Source: an uncultured bacterium
Lineage (GTDB): Bacteria > Spirochaetota > Leptospiria > Leptospirales > Leptonemataceae
Assembly (NCBI GenBank): GCA_937928085.1
Contig: CALFVU010000005.1
Coordinates: 60,641 to 124,640, forward strand
Length of the DNA: 64,000 nt
Direction of reading: 5' to 3'
The notes below the pieces were generated by a model. That model did not search any database, was not told where the DNA came from, and worked only from the letters and a program-made list of their open reading frames with translations. The position numbers were made by a program, and so were the translations under genes. Of the stretch, positions 9,477 to 23,176 are shown piece after piece; within the stretch, counting starts at the first letter, position 1, and each line of letters starts with the position of its first letter.

Positions 9477-10571
9477 ATGAAAAGAATAATTATTATTGTT
9501 TTCTTAATTGGAATATATTTTGGATGTACTACTACAATTCCAATAAGATTTCCTAAATTCCCTGAGGATGTTCAAGGTAAAAAATTAAGAGATGTATTAG
9601 ATGGTAAAAAAAAAATCGCAGTTGTTGCGAAAGACCTACCACCAGCAGTTCGAGTAGTATTGGATAGAAGGGGATTAGCTTCTGAATGGAGAGAAACTAT
9701 TCGTTCAGCAATGAAAACTATTTTAGAAGAATATGGATATTATGCTGTTATTGATATAGATAGTAGAAGCCAAAGATATGAAGAATTAGCCAGAACTCAG
9801 ACAGGTATTACAAGAAAACAATTAGCTTTAGGACAGGAATTTGCAGTTGATCATTTGTTTTTTGTGAATATGACAGCCTTACCAAGAGTAGAATGTAAAA
9901 TCGAAATGTTGACAGATCCTCTTGCAGTGAGTATCGTAGCACTACAGTTAGCAATGGCTGCGAGCGATAAAGATACAAATGTAAAAACGAATCAACCAGT
10001 TGCCTTACCAACAGGAGTGTTATATTTAACTGTTTTTGTAGAAGGAACTTTAGTCAATGTAGAGACAGGTAAATCTTTAAGTTATTCTGTTCAAGAACCT
10101 TATCGATTAGAGAACCAAGTAGGAAATGTTCAATGCCCATCTGAACTAGTAGCTTTTCATAATGCGTTAGAATCTGCAACTAAAAAAATAGCAGATAAAC
10201 TTTCTCCAAAAGTTGTGACAATAAATTTACCCTTAGAAAAAGATGATGATATGGTGAAGATTGATGATAAAGAAACAAAAAAAACAATAAATATATTATT
10301 AAAAGATGGCATAAATTGGGTAAAAGCGGGAGATATAGAGCAAGCTATTCAATCTTGGCAGTCAGCACTAGATGAATCAGGAGGTACGTCTCCATCAGCT
10401 TATTGGAATTTAGCAATTGCTAAATGGTATTTAGGAGATATGGAACAAGCACTGAAATATTTTGAGCAAGCCTCGCTAAGAGGTGGTCCCAAATTTCTTA
10501 ATTCTGAAAAAAGAAAAGTGATTGCATTATTTAAACAAGAAAAAAAGAGAATGGAAGAAGAAAAAGATTGA
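9477..10571 (+). CDS. Probable lipoprotein with C-terminal TPR-like repeats
   Basis: The 364-residue protein starts with a lipoprotein-type signal (hydrophobic stretch ending in IYFGC, cysteine near residue 17). The middle part (KIAVVAKDLPPAVRVVLDRRGL and a long mixed alpha/beta stretch) has no motif I recognise. The C-terminus, from about residue 270, contains TPR-like helices (GINWVKAGDIEQAIQSWQSAL, AYWNLAIAKWYLGDMEQALKYFEQA). A good ribosome site (TTAGGAG) lies 7 bases before the ATG. It is likely anchored in the inner or outer membrane; its role is unknown. Confidence 0.75.
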   Translation: MKRIIIIVFLIGIYFGCTTTIPIRFPKFPEDVQGKKLRDVLDGKKKIAVVAKDLPPAVRVVLDRRGLASEWRETIRSAMKTILEEYGYYAVIDIDSRSQRYEELARTQTGITRKQLALGQEFAVDHLFFVNMTALPRVECKIEMLTDPLAVSIVALQLAMAASDKDTNVKTNQPVALPTGVLYLTVFVEGTLVNVETGKSLSYSVQEPYRLENQVGNVQCPSELVAFHNALESATKKIADKLSPKVVTINLPLEKDDDMVKIDDKETKKTINILLKDGINWVKAGDIEQAIQSWQSALDESGGTSPSAYWNLAIAKWYLGDMEQALKYFEQASLRGGPKFLNSEKRKVIALFKQEKKRMEEEKD

Positions 10572-10587
10572 ATTGTTTTAGATGATT

Positions 10588-11028
10588 TTATCGTATTTTG
10601 TTTAAAATAAAATTTTTTGTATCGTATACTTCGCAGATCTTGATCGGATAGCAAATCTCTTGTTTTATGTTATTTCTATACATATCCACTTTGCTATCCT
10701 TAAAAACTGCTATTTTCTCGTTAGGAAGCGCCATACAATATAAGTTTTTATCTGAATCTATATAGTATAAAGTGCCATAAAGAATGGGGCTTATGTGATC
10801 ATTAAAACTAACTAAAAAAGTGATTCCATAATGTTCTTTTAGTTCATTTTCTGATTTTGCTAAGATTACTTTTTTCTGTTTAAGACCAAGCGATTCTTTA
10901 CAAAATTCAGGTATAAAATCATAGATATCTACAACACCGAATGTATAAATTGGCTTTTTTTGTACATTATGAGTACAATTAAGTAATGAGACTAGAATAA
11001 AGAATATAAAAACATAAAGAAATCTCAC
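10588..11028 (-). CDS. Hypothetical small lipoprotein
   Basis: This 146-residue protein has an N-terminal hydrophobic stretch ending in SLLNC, a plausible lipobox (spirochaete lipoboxes are loose), followed by about 128 mostly polar residues. It uses a GTG start. It is convergent with the upstream TPR lipoprotein gene, only 16 bases apart, and diverges from the dGTPase gene. I do not recognise the fold or function. Confidence 0.62.
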   Translation of the reverse strand: MRFLYVFIFFILVSLLNCTHNVQKKPIYTFGVVDIYDFIPEFCKESLGLKQKKVILAKSENELKEHYGITFLVSFNDHISPILYGTLYYIDSDKNLYCMALPNEKIAVFKDSKVDMYRNNIKQEICYPIKICEVYDTKNFILNKIR

Positions 11029-11110
11029 AAAACAAATTTTTTATTTTTTTTACTATCGTAAATAAGAAATCTTTACAAAGAATTAAATTTTATTTAATTT
11101 AATAAAAATT

Positions 11111-12262
11111 ATGATAACTACCATAGAAGAATACGAGGATCAATTTTTAGCACCTTATGCATTAAAACATTCAGAAAGTGGGGGAAGATTTTATAACGAA
11201 ACGAAAGATCCTTATCGTACAGAATTTCAAAGAGATAGAGATAGAATCATACACTCAAAAGCATTTAGAAGATTAAGCTATAAAACTCAAGTTTTTATCA
11301 ATACAAAAGGAGATAATTATAGAACACGATTAACTCATAGTTTGGAAGTAAGTCAACTATCTCGTTCGATTGCAAATGTTCTTCGATTAAATAAAGATTT
11401 ATCTGAGGCAATTGCTCTGGCTCATGATATAGGTCACAGTCCTTTTGGTCATGCAGGTCAGGAAATACTCAATTACCTAATGAAAGATTATGGGGGCTTT
11501 GAACATAATAATCAGATTTTACGAATTGTAACTCTATTAGAAGAAAGATATCCAAATTTTTTAGGTTTAAACTTAACGAAAGCTACTTTAAAAGCACTAA
11601 TGAAGCACAATCAAATTTATTCAGATGATATACATTTACTAGAGTTATATCAAGAAAAAAAAGATCAATTTCCATGTTTGGAAAGTATTCTGGTAGATTG
11701 TTGTGATCGAATTGCTTATATCCACCATGATATCGAAGATGGATTTGATGCGGGATATATAGAGTATGATCAAATTTTTGTTTTGGATTATTGGGATAAT
11801 CTAAGAAAAATACTAGAAAAAGAATGGAAACAAAATTTTATTCAAGCACGAAAACCCCATAAAATACGAATGATTTTAAGATATTCTATAAATTTATTCA
11901 TTAAAGATTTTATTGAACATTCAAAAAAGAATTTAGAAAAACTTCAATTATCTTCTATACAAGATGTTTATCGTCTTAAAGAAAATCCTTTAAATAATTC
12001 AAAAGAATTTTTAAGAATTTCGAATCAAACTTATGAATTTTTAAAACAAAATTTATATAATCATCCAGAGGTTCTTAAGATGTCCTATAAAGGAAAAAAA
12101 ATCTTAGAATTTCTTTTTCATTTGTTTACAAAACATTCGTATTTAATGCCTGTGCATATAAGTCAACGAGTTCATCATAATAACCTATATCGAACAGTTT
12201 GTGATTATATTTCTGGAATGACAGATCGATATGCAATTCGTCTTTACGAGCAATTTAAGTAG
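11111..12262 (+). CDS. dgt: Deoxyguanosinetriphosphate triphosphohydrolase-like protein
   Basis: The 383-residue HD-domain hydrolase carries the metal-binding motifs in order: R-T-R-L-T-H (His76), AHDIGHSPFGHAG (His105-Asp106) and a later CCDRIAYIHHDIEDG. The N-terminal RDRDRIIHSKAFRRLSYKTQVF is characteristic of the type 2 dGTPase-like family. These enzymes split dNTPs into nucleoside and triphosphate and help set nucleotide pools; the preferred nucleotide is not visible. The 3' end overlaps the convergent metW gene by 8 bases. Confidence 0.9.
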   Translation: MITTIEEYEDQFLAPYALKHSESGGRFYNETKDPYRTEFQRDRDRIIHSKAFRRLSYKTQVFINTKGDNYRTRLTHSLEVSQLSRSIANVLRLNKDLSEAIALAHDIGHSPFGHAGQEILNYLMKDYGGFEHNNQILRIVTLLEERYPNFLGLNLTKATLKALMKHNQIYSDDIHLLELYQEKKDQFPCLESILVDCCDRIAYIHHDIEDGFDAGYIEYDQIFVLDYWDNLRKILEKEWKQNFIQARKPHKIRMILRYSINLFIKDFIEHSKKNLEKLQLSSIQDVYRLKENPLNNSKEFLRISNQTYEFLKQNLYNHPEVLKMSYKGKKILEFLFHLFTKHSYLMPVHISQRVHHNNLYRTVCDYISGMTDRYAIRLYEQFK

Positions 12263-12848
12263 AATTTCTTACTACATGTGCTAATGCTTGTTCAGCAAAC
12301 AAATTTGGCAGAAAATATACTTCCCCGTGTTTATGGAAATAGCTTTCTTTAAGAATTTTAAGATGTTTTGAATTACAAAAATCACTAAAATCTTTGATCG
12401 AAAAATATTGTAAATTCGGGCTTTTATACCATGGATAAGGCATAGAGGCTGTAATAGGAGTCCTTCCTAAAAACATAATCTGAAATCGAATTAACCAATG
12501 AGCAAAGTTATTATACGCAATGATTAGGTTTTTACCTACTCGAAAAATTTCATCAATAATTTGATTAGGATCTTTTAATTCCTCAAAAGTTCCTAAAAGA
12601 AAAATATAGTCAAAAGAAGAATTACCGTATTGATCTAATCCATCCATAATATCCCCTTGATGAACTACTAGACCTTTTTGTATACATAAAGATACTAAAT
12701 AAGGATTGATTTCTACACCCTCTCCAATTACATTTTTTTTTGTAATCAATTCTTTTAAAAAAGATCCGTCCCCTGTACCAAGATCTAATACTTTAGCACC
12801 TTCTGGAACCCACTCAATTGCTTTATGATAAACTTCTTTATAAAGCAT
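12255..12848 (-). CDS. metW: Methionine biosynthesis protein MetW
   Basis: The 197-residue, methyltransferase-fold protein has a glycine-rich SAM-type motif (VLDLGTGDG), GVEINPYLVSLCIQKGL and DIMDGL, typical of MetW. It is co-encoded with MetX and thought to assist homoserine acylation in methionine synthesis. I chose ATG 12848, which overlaps the metX stop by 11 bases; a longer frame begins with TTG at 12890, inside metX. It is the last gene of a metY-metX-metW operon. Confidence 0.88.
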   Translation of the reverse strand: MLYKEVYHKAIEWVPEGAKVLDLGTGDGSFLKELITKKNVIGEGVEINPYLVSLCIQKGLVVHQGDIMDGLDQYGNSSFDYIFLLGTFEELKDPNQIIDEIFRVGKNLIIAYNNFAHWLIRFQIMFLGRTPITASMPYPWYKSPNLQYFSIKDFSDFCNSKHLKILKESYFHKHGEVYFLPNLFAEQALAHVVRNST

Positions 12849-14001
12849 ATAAATCTGCTTGATTTTTTTGTTGTAATGTATGATATTCAACCTCTAAAAA
12901 TGAACGTAAAACAGTGGTAAGTTCTGGATTTGGAATCAAAAAAGAATCATGCCCGTAGTTTGTATTTAAATTCATATAGGTTACAGATTTATTTGCTCTT
13001 TTTAAAATTTTTACGATTTGTTTTGATTGTTCAGGAGGATAAAGCCAATCCGATTCAAAACTAATAATCAAAAATTTACTTTTTATTTGTTGAATAGCTT
13101 CTTCTACATTTGTAATATTATAAAACCAATCAAACATATCTAATGCTTTTGTAATGTATAAATAGGAATTTGGATCAAATCTTTTTACAAAACTTTCTCC
13201 TTGATATTGTAAATAACTTTCTACAGAAAAAAATACTGGGAATATATCCGATGGTTCTGGACTTCTTTGTAATCTGCGACCGAATTTTTTTTCCATAATT
13301 TCAGCACTTAAATAAGTAATGTGTCCTATCATTCTTGCAACAGCTAATCCATGCTCGGGTCTTTTATCTGGTGTATAATTTCCGTTGTTCCAATTAGGAT
13401 CCGAAATGATAGCCTGTCTACCTACTTCGTTAAATGCTATCTGTATTGCAGAATGTGCCATACAAGTAGCTATAGGAATGCACAAATGGACTTTTTCGGG
13501 ATATTCTAGAGCCCAAACTAAAGCTTGCATACCTCCCATAGATCCCCCAATTACCGCAAAGAGTTTTGGAATTTCTAAATAGTCTAAAAGTAAAGTTTGT
13601 GCTTTTACCATGTCTTGAATCGTAATAGGAGGAAATTCCATATTAAAGGGACGATTGGTTAAAGGATTGATCGAAGTAGGACCAGTTGAACCATTACAAC
13701 CTCCTATTACATTGGAACATATTACATAAAATTGATTTGTGTCAATAGCCTTTCCGGGTCCAACGTAATCTTCCCACCAACCTATAGCTCCAGTCTCTTT
13801 ATCCTGTCCCGAAACTAAGGCATTTCCAGAAAGAGCATGTTCAATTAAAATCACATTGTCTTTGTTTTCGTTTAATGTCCCTAATTCTAAATAATTGATG
13901 TCAATATAAGGAAATTGATATCCGAAGGAAGTTCGAAAACCTGGCAAACGCACTGTTTTTGTGGAAACAAAACCTAAATCTGAATAATATTTTTTTGCCA
14001 T
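12838..14001 (-). CDS. metX: Homoserine O-acyltransferase MetX
   Basis: The 387-residue alpha/beta hydrolase has the oxyanion/nucleophile elbow GGSMGGMQ with the nucleophile at Ser154, a late Asp (SFESDWLYPP) and His (YGHDSFL), completing the catalytic triad of MetX. It acylates L-homoserine, using acetyl-CoA in most members; acetyl versus succinyl specificity cannot be read with confidence. It begins four bases after the metY stop and overlaps metW, so all three genes are likely one transcript. Confidence 0.93.
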   Translation of the reverse strand: MAKKYYSDLGFVSTKTVRLPGFRTSFGYQFPYIDINYLELGTLNENKDNVILIEHALSGNALVSGQDKETGAIGWWEDYVGPGKAIDTNQFYVICSNVIGGCNGSTGPTSINPLTNRPFNMEFPPITIQDMVKAQTLLLDYLEIPKLFAVIGGSMGGMQALVWALEYPEKVHLCIPIATCMAHSAIQIAFNEVGRQAIISDPNWNNGNYTPDKRPEHGLAVARMIGHITYLSAEIMEKKFGRRLQRSPEPSDIFPVFFSVESYLQYQGESFVKRFDPNSYLYITKALDMFDWFYNITNVEEAIQQIKSKFLIISFESDWLYPPEQSKQIVKILKRANKSVTYMNLNTNYGHDSFLIPNPELTTVLRSFLEVEYHTLQQKNQADLYAL

Positions 14002-14005
14002 ATGT

Positions 14006-18706
<4,701 letters not shown>

Positions 18707-19163
18707 TGTATTACTTATATTATAAAATTTCAAGGATGTGAAAGCAGAATAAATTTTTCATTATTTATGGAATTTTTTTAAGTAATTAAGTATTCATAAG
18801 TTTTCGTTTTTAAAGAAGTTATATTCGAATGTAAAAACAATACAATAAAATATGATCTACTTCTTAAGTTAATAAAGTTTGATTGTTAGTAATTTATTTG
18901 TGGATACTTTTTAAGTTATTTTTAACTACTTATGGATCGAGTATCGTAATTTAAAAGAATACATTCTTTTTGTAAAGTAAATCAATAATGAAACCATTAA
19001 ATGATTCGAAAGCAATACTTTTTTGAAAAATCGAATCACATAACTTTTTTTATTGTTTAAAAAAGTTTAATTAAAAAATCATCATAGGTTTTACACAAAA
19101 ATAATATTAAATTTTATTATAAAATCAATTGACCAATCTAAAAATCCAAAGAATTATGTTTTT
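18707..19163. other. Gene-free interval between ileS and the GH1 gene
   Basis: These 457 AT-rich bases have stops in every frame and no clear RNA. The only structure I noted is an inverted repeat, TGATTCGA (19002-19009) with TCGAATCA (19031-19038), separated by 21 bases; it could be an operator or a weak hairpin for the gene downstream. It may also be a fully decayed gene. Nothing else stands out. Confidence 0.4.
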
Positions 19164-20555
19164 ATGAACAAAATGGATTTTGGTAATACATTTATATGGG
19201 GTGTTTCTACCGCTGCGTATCAAATTGAGGGGGCTTGGAATGAAGATGGTAAAGGAGAATCTATATGGGATAGGTTTACTCATACAAAAGGTATTTTACC
19301 TTTTCGAAGTAGAATTTATCAAAATCATAATGGAGATATAGCTTGCGATCATTATCATCGTTATAGAGAAGATCTTCAACTAATGAGAGAATTACATATT
19401 CCTAATTATAGATTTTCTATAGCTTGGACTAGAATTTTTCCAGATGGTACAAAAAAATCAAAAAACCAAAAAGGGATTGATTTTTATCATCGATTAATAG
19501 ATTGTTGTTTAGAAAATCAAATCACTCCTAATGTTACTCTTTATCATTGGGATTTACCTCAGGCTTTAGAAGAACAAGGAGGTTGGACAAATCGAGAAAC
19601 ATATCAAAGGTTTTTAGATTACGTGGATTTTGTTACTAGAGAATACAGGGATAAAGTTCCAAGATGGTTTATTTTTAATGAACCTTTTGTATTTACAACT
19701 CTAGGTTATATGTTGGGAATTCACGCTCCTGGTAAAATGGGATTGAGTAATTATTATCCTTCTATACACCATGTATGTTTGGCACAAGGAGAGGGAGGAA
19801 AAATCGCAAAATCCAATTGTCCAGATGCAGAAATAGGAACAACGTTTTCTTGTATTCACGTAGAACCAAAACAAAGTAATTCTATATTTTCAGATTTACA
19901 TAAAAGTGCAGCAATTCGTTTTGATACGTTGTTCAATTGTTTATTTTTAGAAACTATGCTTGGTTTAGGTTATCCTATAGATAGATTACCATCTTTAAAA
20001 GTGATTTTGGATAAGTATTTTCAACAAGATGATGATAAAAAAATGCAATTTGATGCTGATTTTGTTGGAGTCCAAAATTATACAAGAGAGATTGTAGAAT
20101 GGTCGCTTTTTGTACCGGTAGTTTGGGGCAATATTGTTCCAGCGAAAAAACGATGCGAGAAAACTACAGAAATGGGATGGGAAATTTATCCCGAAGGAAT
20201 TTATCATATACTAAAGAAATATGCTTCTTACGAAAAAGTAAAAAAAATTTATGTTACAGAAAATGGTGCTGCATTTCGTGATGAATTAGAAATTAAAGAC
20301 GGTAAAGTTATTATTAACGATATAGCAAGAATTGATTTTATACAAAGTTATCTGGCACAAGTCTTACGAGCAAAACGGGAAGGTGTTCCAGTAGAAGGCT
20401 ACTTTATTTGGTCATTTATGGATAATTTTGAGTGGGCAGAAGGGTATAGACCTAGATTTGGTTTAGTTTATGTAGACTATCAGACACAAAAACGATATGT
20501 GAAAAATTCGGGATATTGGTATAAAAGCTTCTTGGAGGGAAATGCAGAATTTTAA
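19164..20555 (+). CDS. Glycoside hydrolase family 1 beta-glucosidase
   Basis: The 463-residue GH1 enzyme begins FIWGVSTAAYQIEGAWNEDG (the N-terminal family signature). The acid/base is Glu173 in FNEP and the nucleophile is Glu366 in YVTENGAA; the substrate-binding tail WSFMDNFEWAEGY is intact. There is no signal peptide, so it would act in the cytoplasm on imported beta-glucosides or 6-phospho-glucosides. I see no transporter or PTS gene beside it. It is isolated by gene-free DNA on both sides. Confidence 0.93.
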   Translation: MNKMDFGNTFIWGVSTAAYQIEGAWNEDGKGESIWDRFTHTKGILPFRSRIYQNHNGDIACDHYHRYREDLQLMRELHIPNYRFSIAWTRIFPDGTKKSKNQKGIDFYHRLIDCCLENQITPNVTLYHWDLPQALEEQGGWTNRETYQRFLDYVDFVTREYRDKVPRWFIFNEPFVFTTLGYMLGIHAPGKMGLSNYYPSIHHVCLAQGEGGKIAKSNCPDAEIGTTFSCIHVEPKQSNSIFSDLHKSAAIRFDTLFNCLFLETMLGLGYPIDRLPSLKVILDKYFQQDDDKKMQFDADFVGVQNYTREIVEWSLFVPVVWGNIVPAKKRCEKTTEMGWEIYPEGIYHILKKYASYEKVKKIYVTENGAAFRDELEIKDGKVIINDIARIDFIQSYLAQVLRAKREGVPVEGYFIWSFMDNFEWAEGYRPRFGLVYVDYQTQKRYVKNSGYWYKSFLEGNAEF

Positions 20556-20611
20556 ATTTTGTTATATTGATTCGATACAGTAATCTTTCTTTAACATAGA
20601 AAAGATTAAAA

Positions 20612-20810
20612 GAGTTAGGATCAATGTTTATATATTTTAAAAGCTATATGATTCAGGTACTTCTGGAACAGGAAATGCGATGTCATAGAAAATGAGTTCG
20701 AACTCTATATCCCCTATAAGAAGAGATGGAGGATACGAGAACTTATACTGCCGAAAACTCCTCGCAATTGAATCATAATGATTCTTTTGAGTATTGAGAG
20801 CCTAGAAAGT
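20612..20810 (+). ncRNA. Candidate structured non-coding RNA, GC-elevated, rod-like fold
   Basis: Between the convergent GH1 and glyS genes lies a stretch of about 38% GC in a background near or below 30%, without an open frame. The ends pair: CAATGTTT (about 20621-20628) with the region GAGTATTG (about 20789-20796), TTAGG with CCTAG outside it, then TATGATTCA (about 20647-20655) with TGAATCATA (about 20769-20777). The apex contains GAGTTCGAACTC (20694-20705). A long bulged rod of about 200 nt resembles 6S RNA in outline, but I cannot show homology. The strand is uncertain; plus is assumed. Confidence 0.3.
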
Positions 20811-20848
20811 ATTTTTTATTTAAAAAATCAATCTTAAGATCATTTTTT

Positions 20849-22264
20849 TTATATGTTAAGCTTATCTTTTAAGAAATCCCAAATTTTATCAATATAGATT
20901 CGTATTTGATGAGTAGTGTCTCTTTCTCGTATGGTTACAGTTTGATTTTCTTTAGTTTCGTAATCAATTGTAATACAATAGGGAGTTCCTAATTCATCCT
21001 GTCGATAATATCGTTTGCCAATCGATCCAGCAAAATCAAGTTCTATAGGTATATATTTCTTTAAGTTTATATAAATTTTTTCAGCAATTTCGGGTAGTCC
21101 ATCTTTTTTTACTAATGGAAAAATACCCGCTTTCACTGGTGCTAATTTTGGATCTAATTGTAAAACTGTTCTTTTTTCTTTAGTATTGGGATTTTCTACA
21201 TAATAACCATTAGTGATAAGTGCTAAAAATAAACGATTTACACCTAATGCAGGTTCAATCACATAAGGTATATACTTTTCATTTGTTTCTGGATCTAAGT
21301 ATTCTAAATTCTTTTTTGAATATTTTATGTGTTGTTTTAAATCATAGTCTGTTCTTGATGCGATTCCCCAAAGTTCACCCCATCCAAATGGAAATAAAAA
21401 TTCAATATCAACAGTATTTTCTGAGTAAAATGCAAGTTCTTCTTTTGTGTGTTGTCGAATTCTTAAATTACTATCTTTTAAACCTATAGATTTTAACCAG
21501 TTCATACAAAATTCAACCCAATAATCAAACCATTCTTTTTGTGTACCGGGTTTACAGAAAAATTCCATTTCCATTTGTTCGAATTCTCTTGTTCGAAAAA
21601 TAAATTGCCTTGCAGTGATTTCATTTCTAAAGCTTTTTCCTATTTGTGCAATACCAAAAGGCAATTTAACTCTTGTAGTATCTAAAACATTTTTAAAATT
21701 GATAAAAATACCTTGTGCGGTCTCAGGCCTTAGATATACTTTTATATCGGAACCTTTAGCAGCTCCCATATAAGTTTCGAACATAAGATTAAATTGTCTT
21801 GGTTCAGTAAAATCTTTACTACCGCATACAGGACAGATCAGTTCATTTTTATTTTTTTTTTCAAGAAATATGTTTTGAATTTCTAGAAAAGATAATTTAG
21901 AGCTATCAATTTTGTATAATTCTTCAAAAAATTTATCTACTCGAAATCGTGATTTACAATTTTTACAATCAAATAAAGGATCATTAAAGTTATCTACGTG
22001 ACCACTTGCTTTCCAAACATCTGGATGTAGTAAAATTCCTGAATCAATACCTACAATATCAGATCTTTCGTGTACGAAACTACGCCACCAATGATTTTTT
22101 ATATTTCTTAAAAGTTCTACTCCATAAGGACCGTAATCAAACGTACTGCTTAAACCACCATAGATTTCGGAGCCGGGATAGACAAAACCTCTTCTTTTAC
22201 ATAAAGAGACTATTTCTTGCAAAGATTCGTCGATTTGCTCATTAGGCTTTACCGGATTGGACAT
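20849..22264 (-). CDS. glyS: Glycyl-tRNA synthetase, single-chain dimeric type
   Basis: The class II synthetase of about 471 residues has CKRRGFVYPGSEIYGGLSST at the N-terminus, the motif 2 region FRNEITARQFIFRTREFEQMEMEF, YLRPETAQG, and a zinc-ribbon-like insertion (CKNC then CPVCGS), typical of the eukaryote/Gram-positive homodimeric GlyRS rather than the alpha/beta tetramer. It charges tRNA-Gly. The ATG at 22264 is preferred; an in-frame GTG lies two codons upstream. It is a single-gene unit. Confidence 0.95.
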   Translation of the reverse strand: MSNPVKPNEQIDESLQEIVSLCKRRGFVYPGSEIYGGLSSTFDYGPYGVELLRNIKNHWWRSFVHERSDIVGIDSGILLHPDVWKASGHVDNFNDPLFDCKNCKSRFRVDKFFEELYKIDSSKLSFLEIQNIFLEKKNKNELICPVCGSKDFTEPRQFNLMFETYMGAAKGSDIKVYLRPETAQGIFINFKNVLDTTRVKLPFGIAQIGKSFRNEITARQFIFRTREFEQMEMEFFCKPGTQKEWFDYWVEFCMNWLKSIGLKDSNLRIRQHTKEELAFYSENTVDIEFLFPFGWGELWGIASRTDYDLKQHIKYSKKNLEYLDPETNEKYIPYVIEPALGVNRLFLALITNGYYVENPNTKEKRTVLQLDPKLAPVKAGIFPLVKKDGLPEIAEKIYINLKKYIPIELDFAGSIGKRYYRQDELGTPYCITIDYETKENQTVTIRERDTTHQIRIYIDKIWDFLKDKLNI

Positions 22265-22432
22265 AGTCACTAAAAAATTTTATAAATTCTACTTATCAAG
22301 AAATATTTTTTTCAATTCATTGTAACAAATAAAAGGAATCTTGTTTTAACAACAATTTCTAAGAATAATCATACTGTCTAAATTAAAAAAGAAATCTATT
22401 GATTGCATTAGAATTCAAAAAAACCTTGTATA

Positions 22433-23176
22433 ATGATTTTTGAACTAAAAGATAAAGTGGTTTTGATTACGGGGGTAAATAAAGGGATTGGAAAGGCTTT
22501 AGCAGAAGGTTTTGTGAGACATTATGCTATGGTTTACGGAACAGTTCGAAATCAAGAATATTTCGAAGAATTAAAAAAACAAAATATTAATCCTATTTTA
22601 TTTGATGTAAGAAATTTCGATGTCATAGAAGAACTTTTTAAAACCATTTACGAAAAACACAATAGGTTAGATTGCTTGATCAATAATGCTGGGATTTCTT
22701 CGAATACTCCTGCCTCTATGTTTAAACCCGAAGAAGTAAGAAACATCATCCAAACAAATTTCGAAGCTGTTTTTTATTTGTGTCAGGCATATTATCGTTT
22801 TCAAAAAAAATACAAAGCTAACAATGGATGTATTATCAATATTTCTTCTGTGTTAGGGTTAGTGGGAACAACATTAGCTTCGATTTATAGTGGGACAAAA
22901 GGTGCCATTTTACAATTAACAAAATCTCTTGCAATAGAGTGGGCAAATTCTAATATTCGAGTCAATGCAATTTGCCCCGGTTTTATTGAAACTGATATGA
23001 CAGAAAATATTCAAAAAAAATCTCAATTATTACAAAAAGTTATTGAAGCCATTCCTTTAAAGCGATTGGGAAAACCAAACGATCTAGTAGGTGCAGCTTT
23101 ATTTTTAGCTTCGGATTATGCAAATTATATCACAGGACAGTATATTGTTGTCGATGGTGGAATGACAGCTATGTAG
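22433..23176 (+). CDS. Short-chain dehydrogenase/reductase, FabG-like
   Basis: The 247-residue SDR has the nucleotide motif TGVNKGIGKA, NNAG, the catalytic Ser of NISSVLG and YSGTK (Tyr-x3-Lys), then NAICPGFIETDM and a C-terminal YITGQYIVVDGGMTAM. This is the pattern of 3-oxoacyl-ACP reductases and related NAD(P)H-dependent reductases. Because it is not in a fatty-acid cluster, the substrate is uncertain. Its stop abuts the stop of the convergent recombinase gene with no gap. Confidence 0.85.
   Translation: MIFELKDKVVLITGVNKGIGKALAEGFVRHYAMVYGTVRNQEYFEELKKQNINPILFDVRNFDVIEELFKTIYEKHNRLDCLINNAGISSNTPASMFKPEEVRNIIQTNFEAVFYLCQAYYRFQKKYKANNGCIINISSVLGLVGTTLASIYSGTKGAILQLTKSLAIEWANSNIRVNAICPGFIETDMTENIQKKSQLLQKVIEAIPLKRLGKPNDLVGAALFLASDYANYITGQYIVVDGGMTAM

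Noticed and set aside
20694..20705. GTTCGAAC-like T-loop suggesting a tRNA or tmRNA
   Set aside because: GAGTTCGAACTC is a simple palindrome; no acceptor stem, D arm or CCA end surrounds it.
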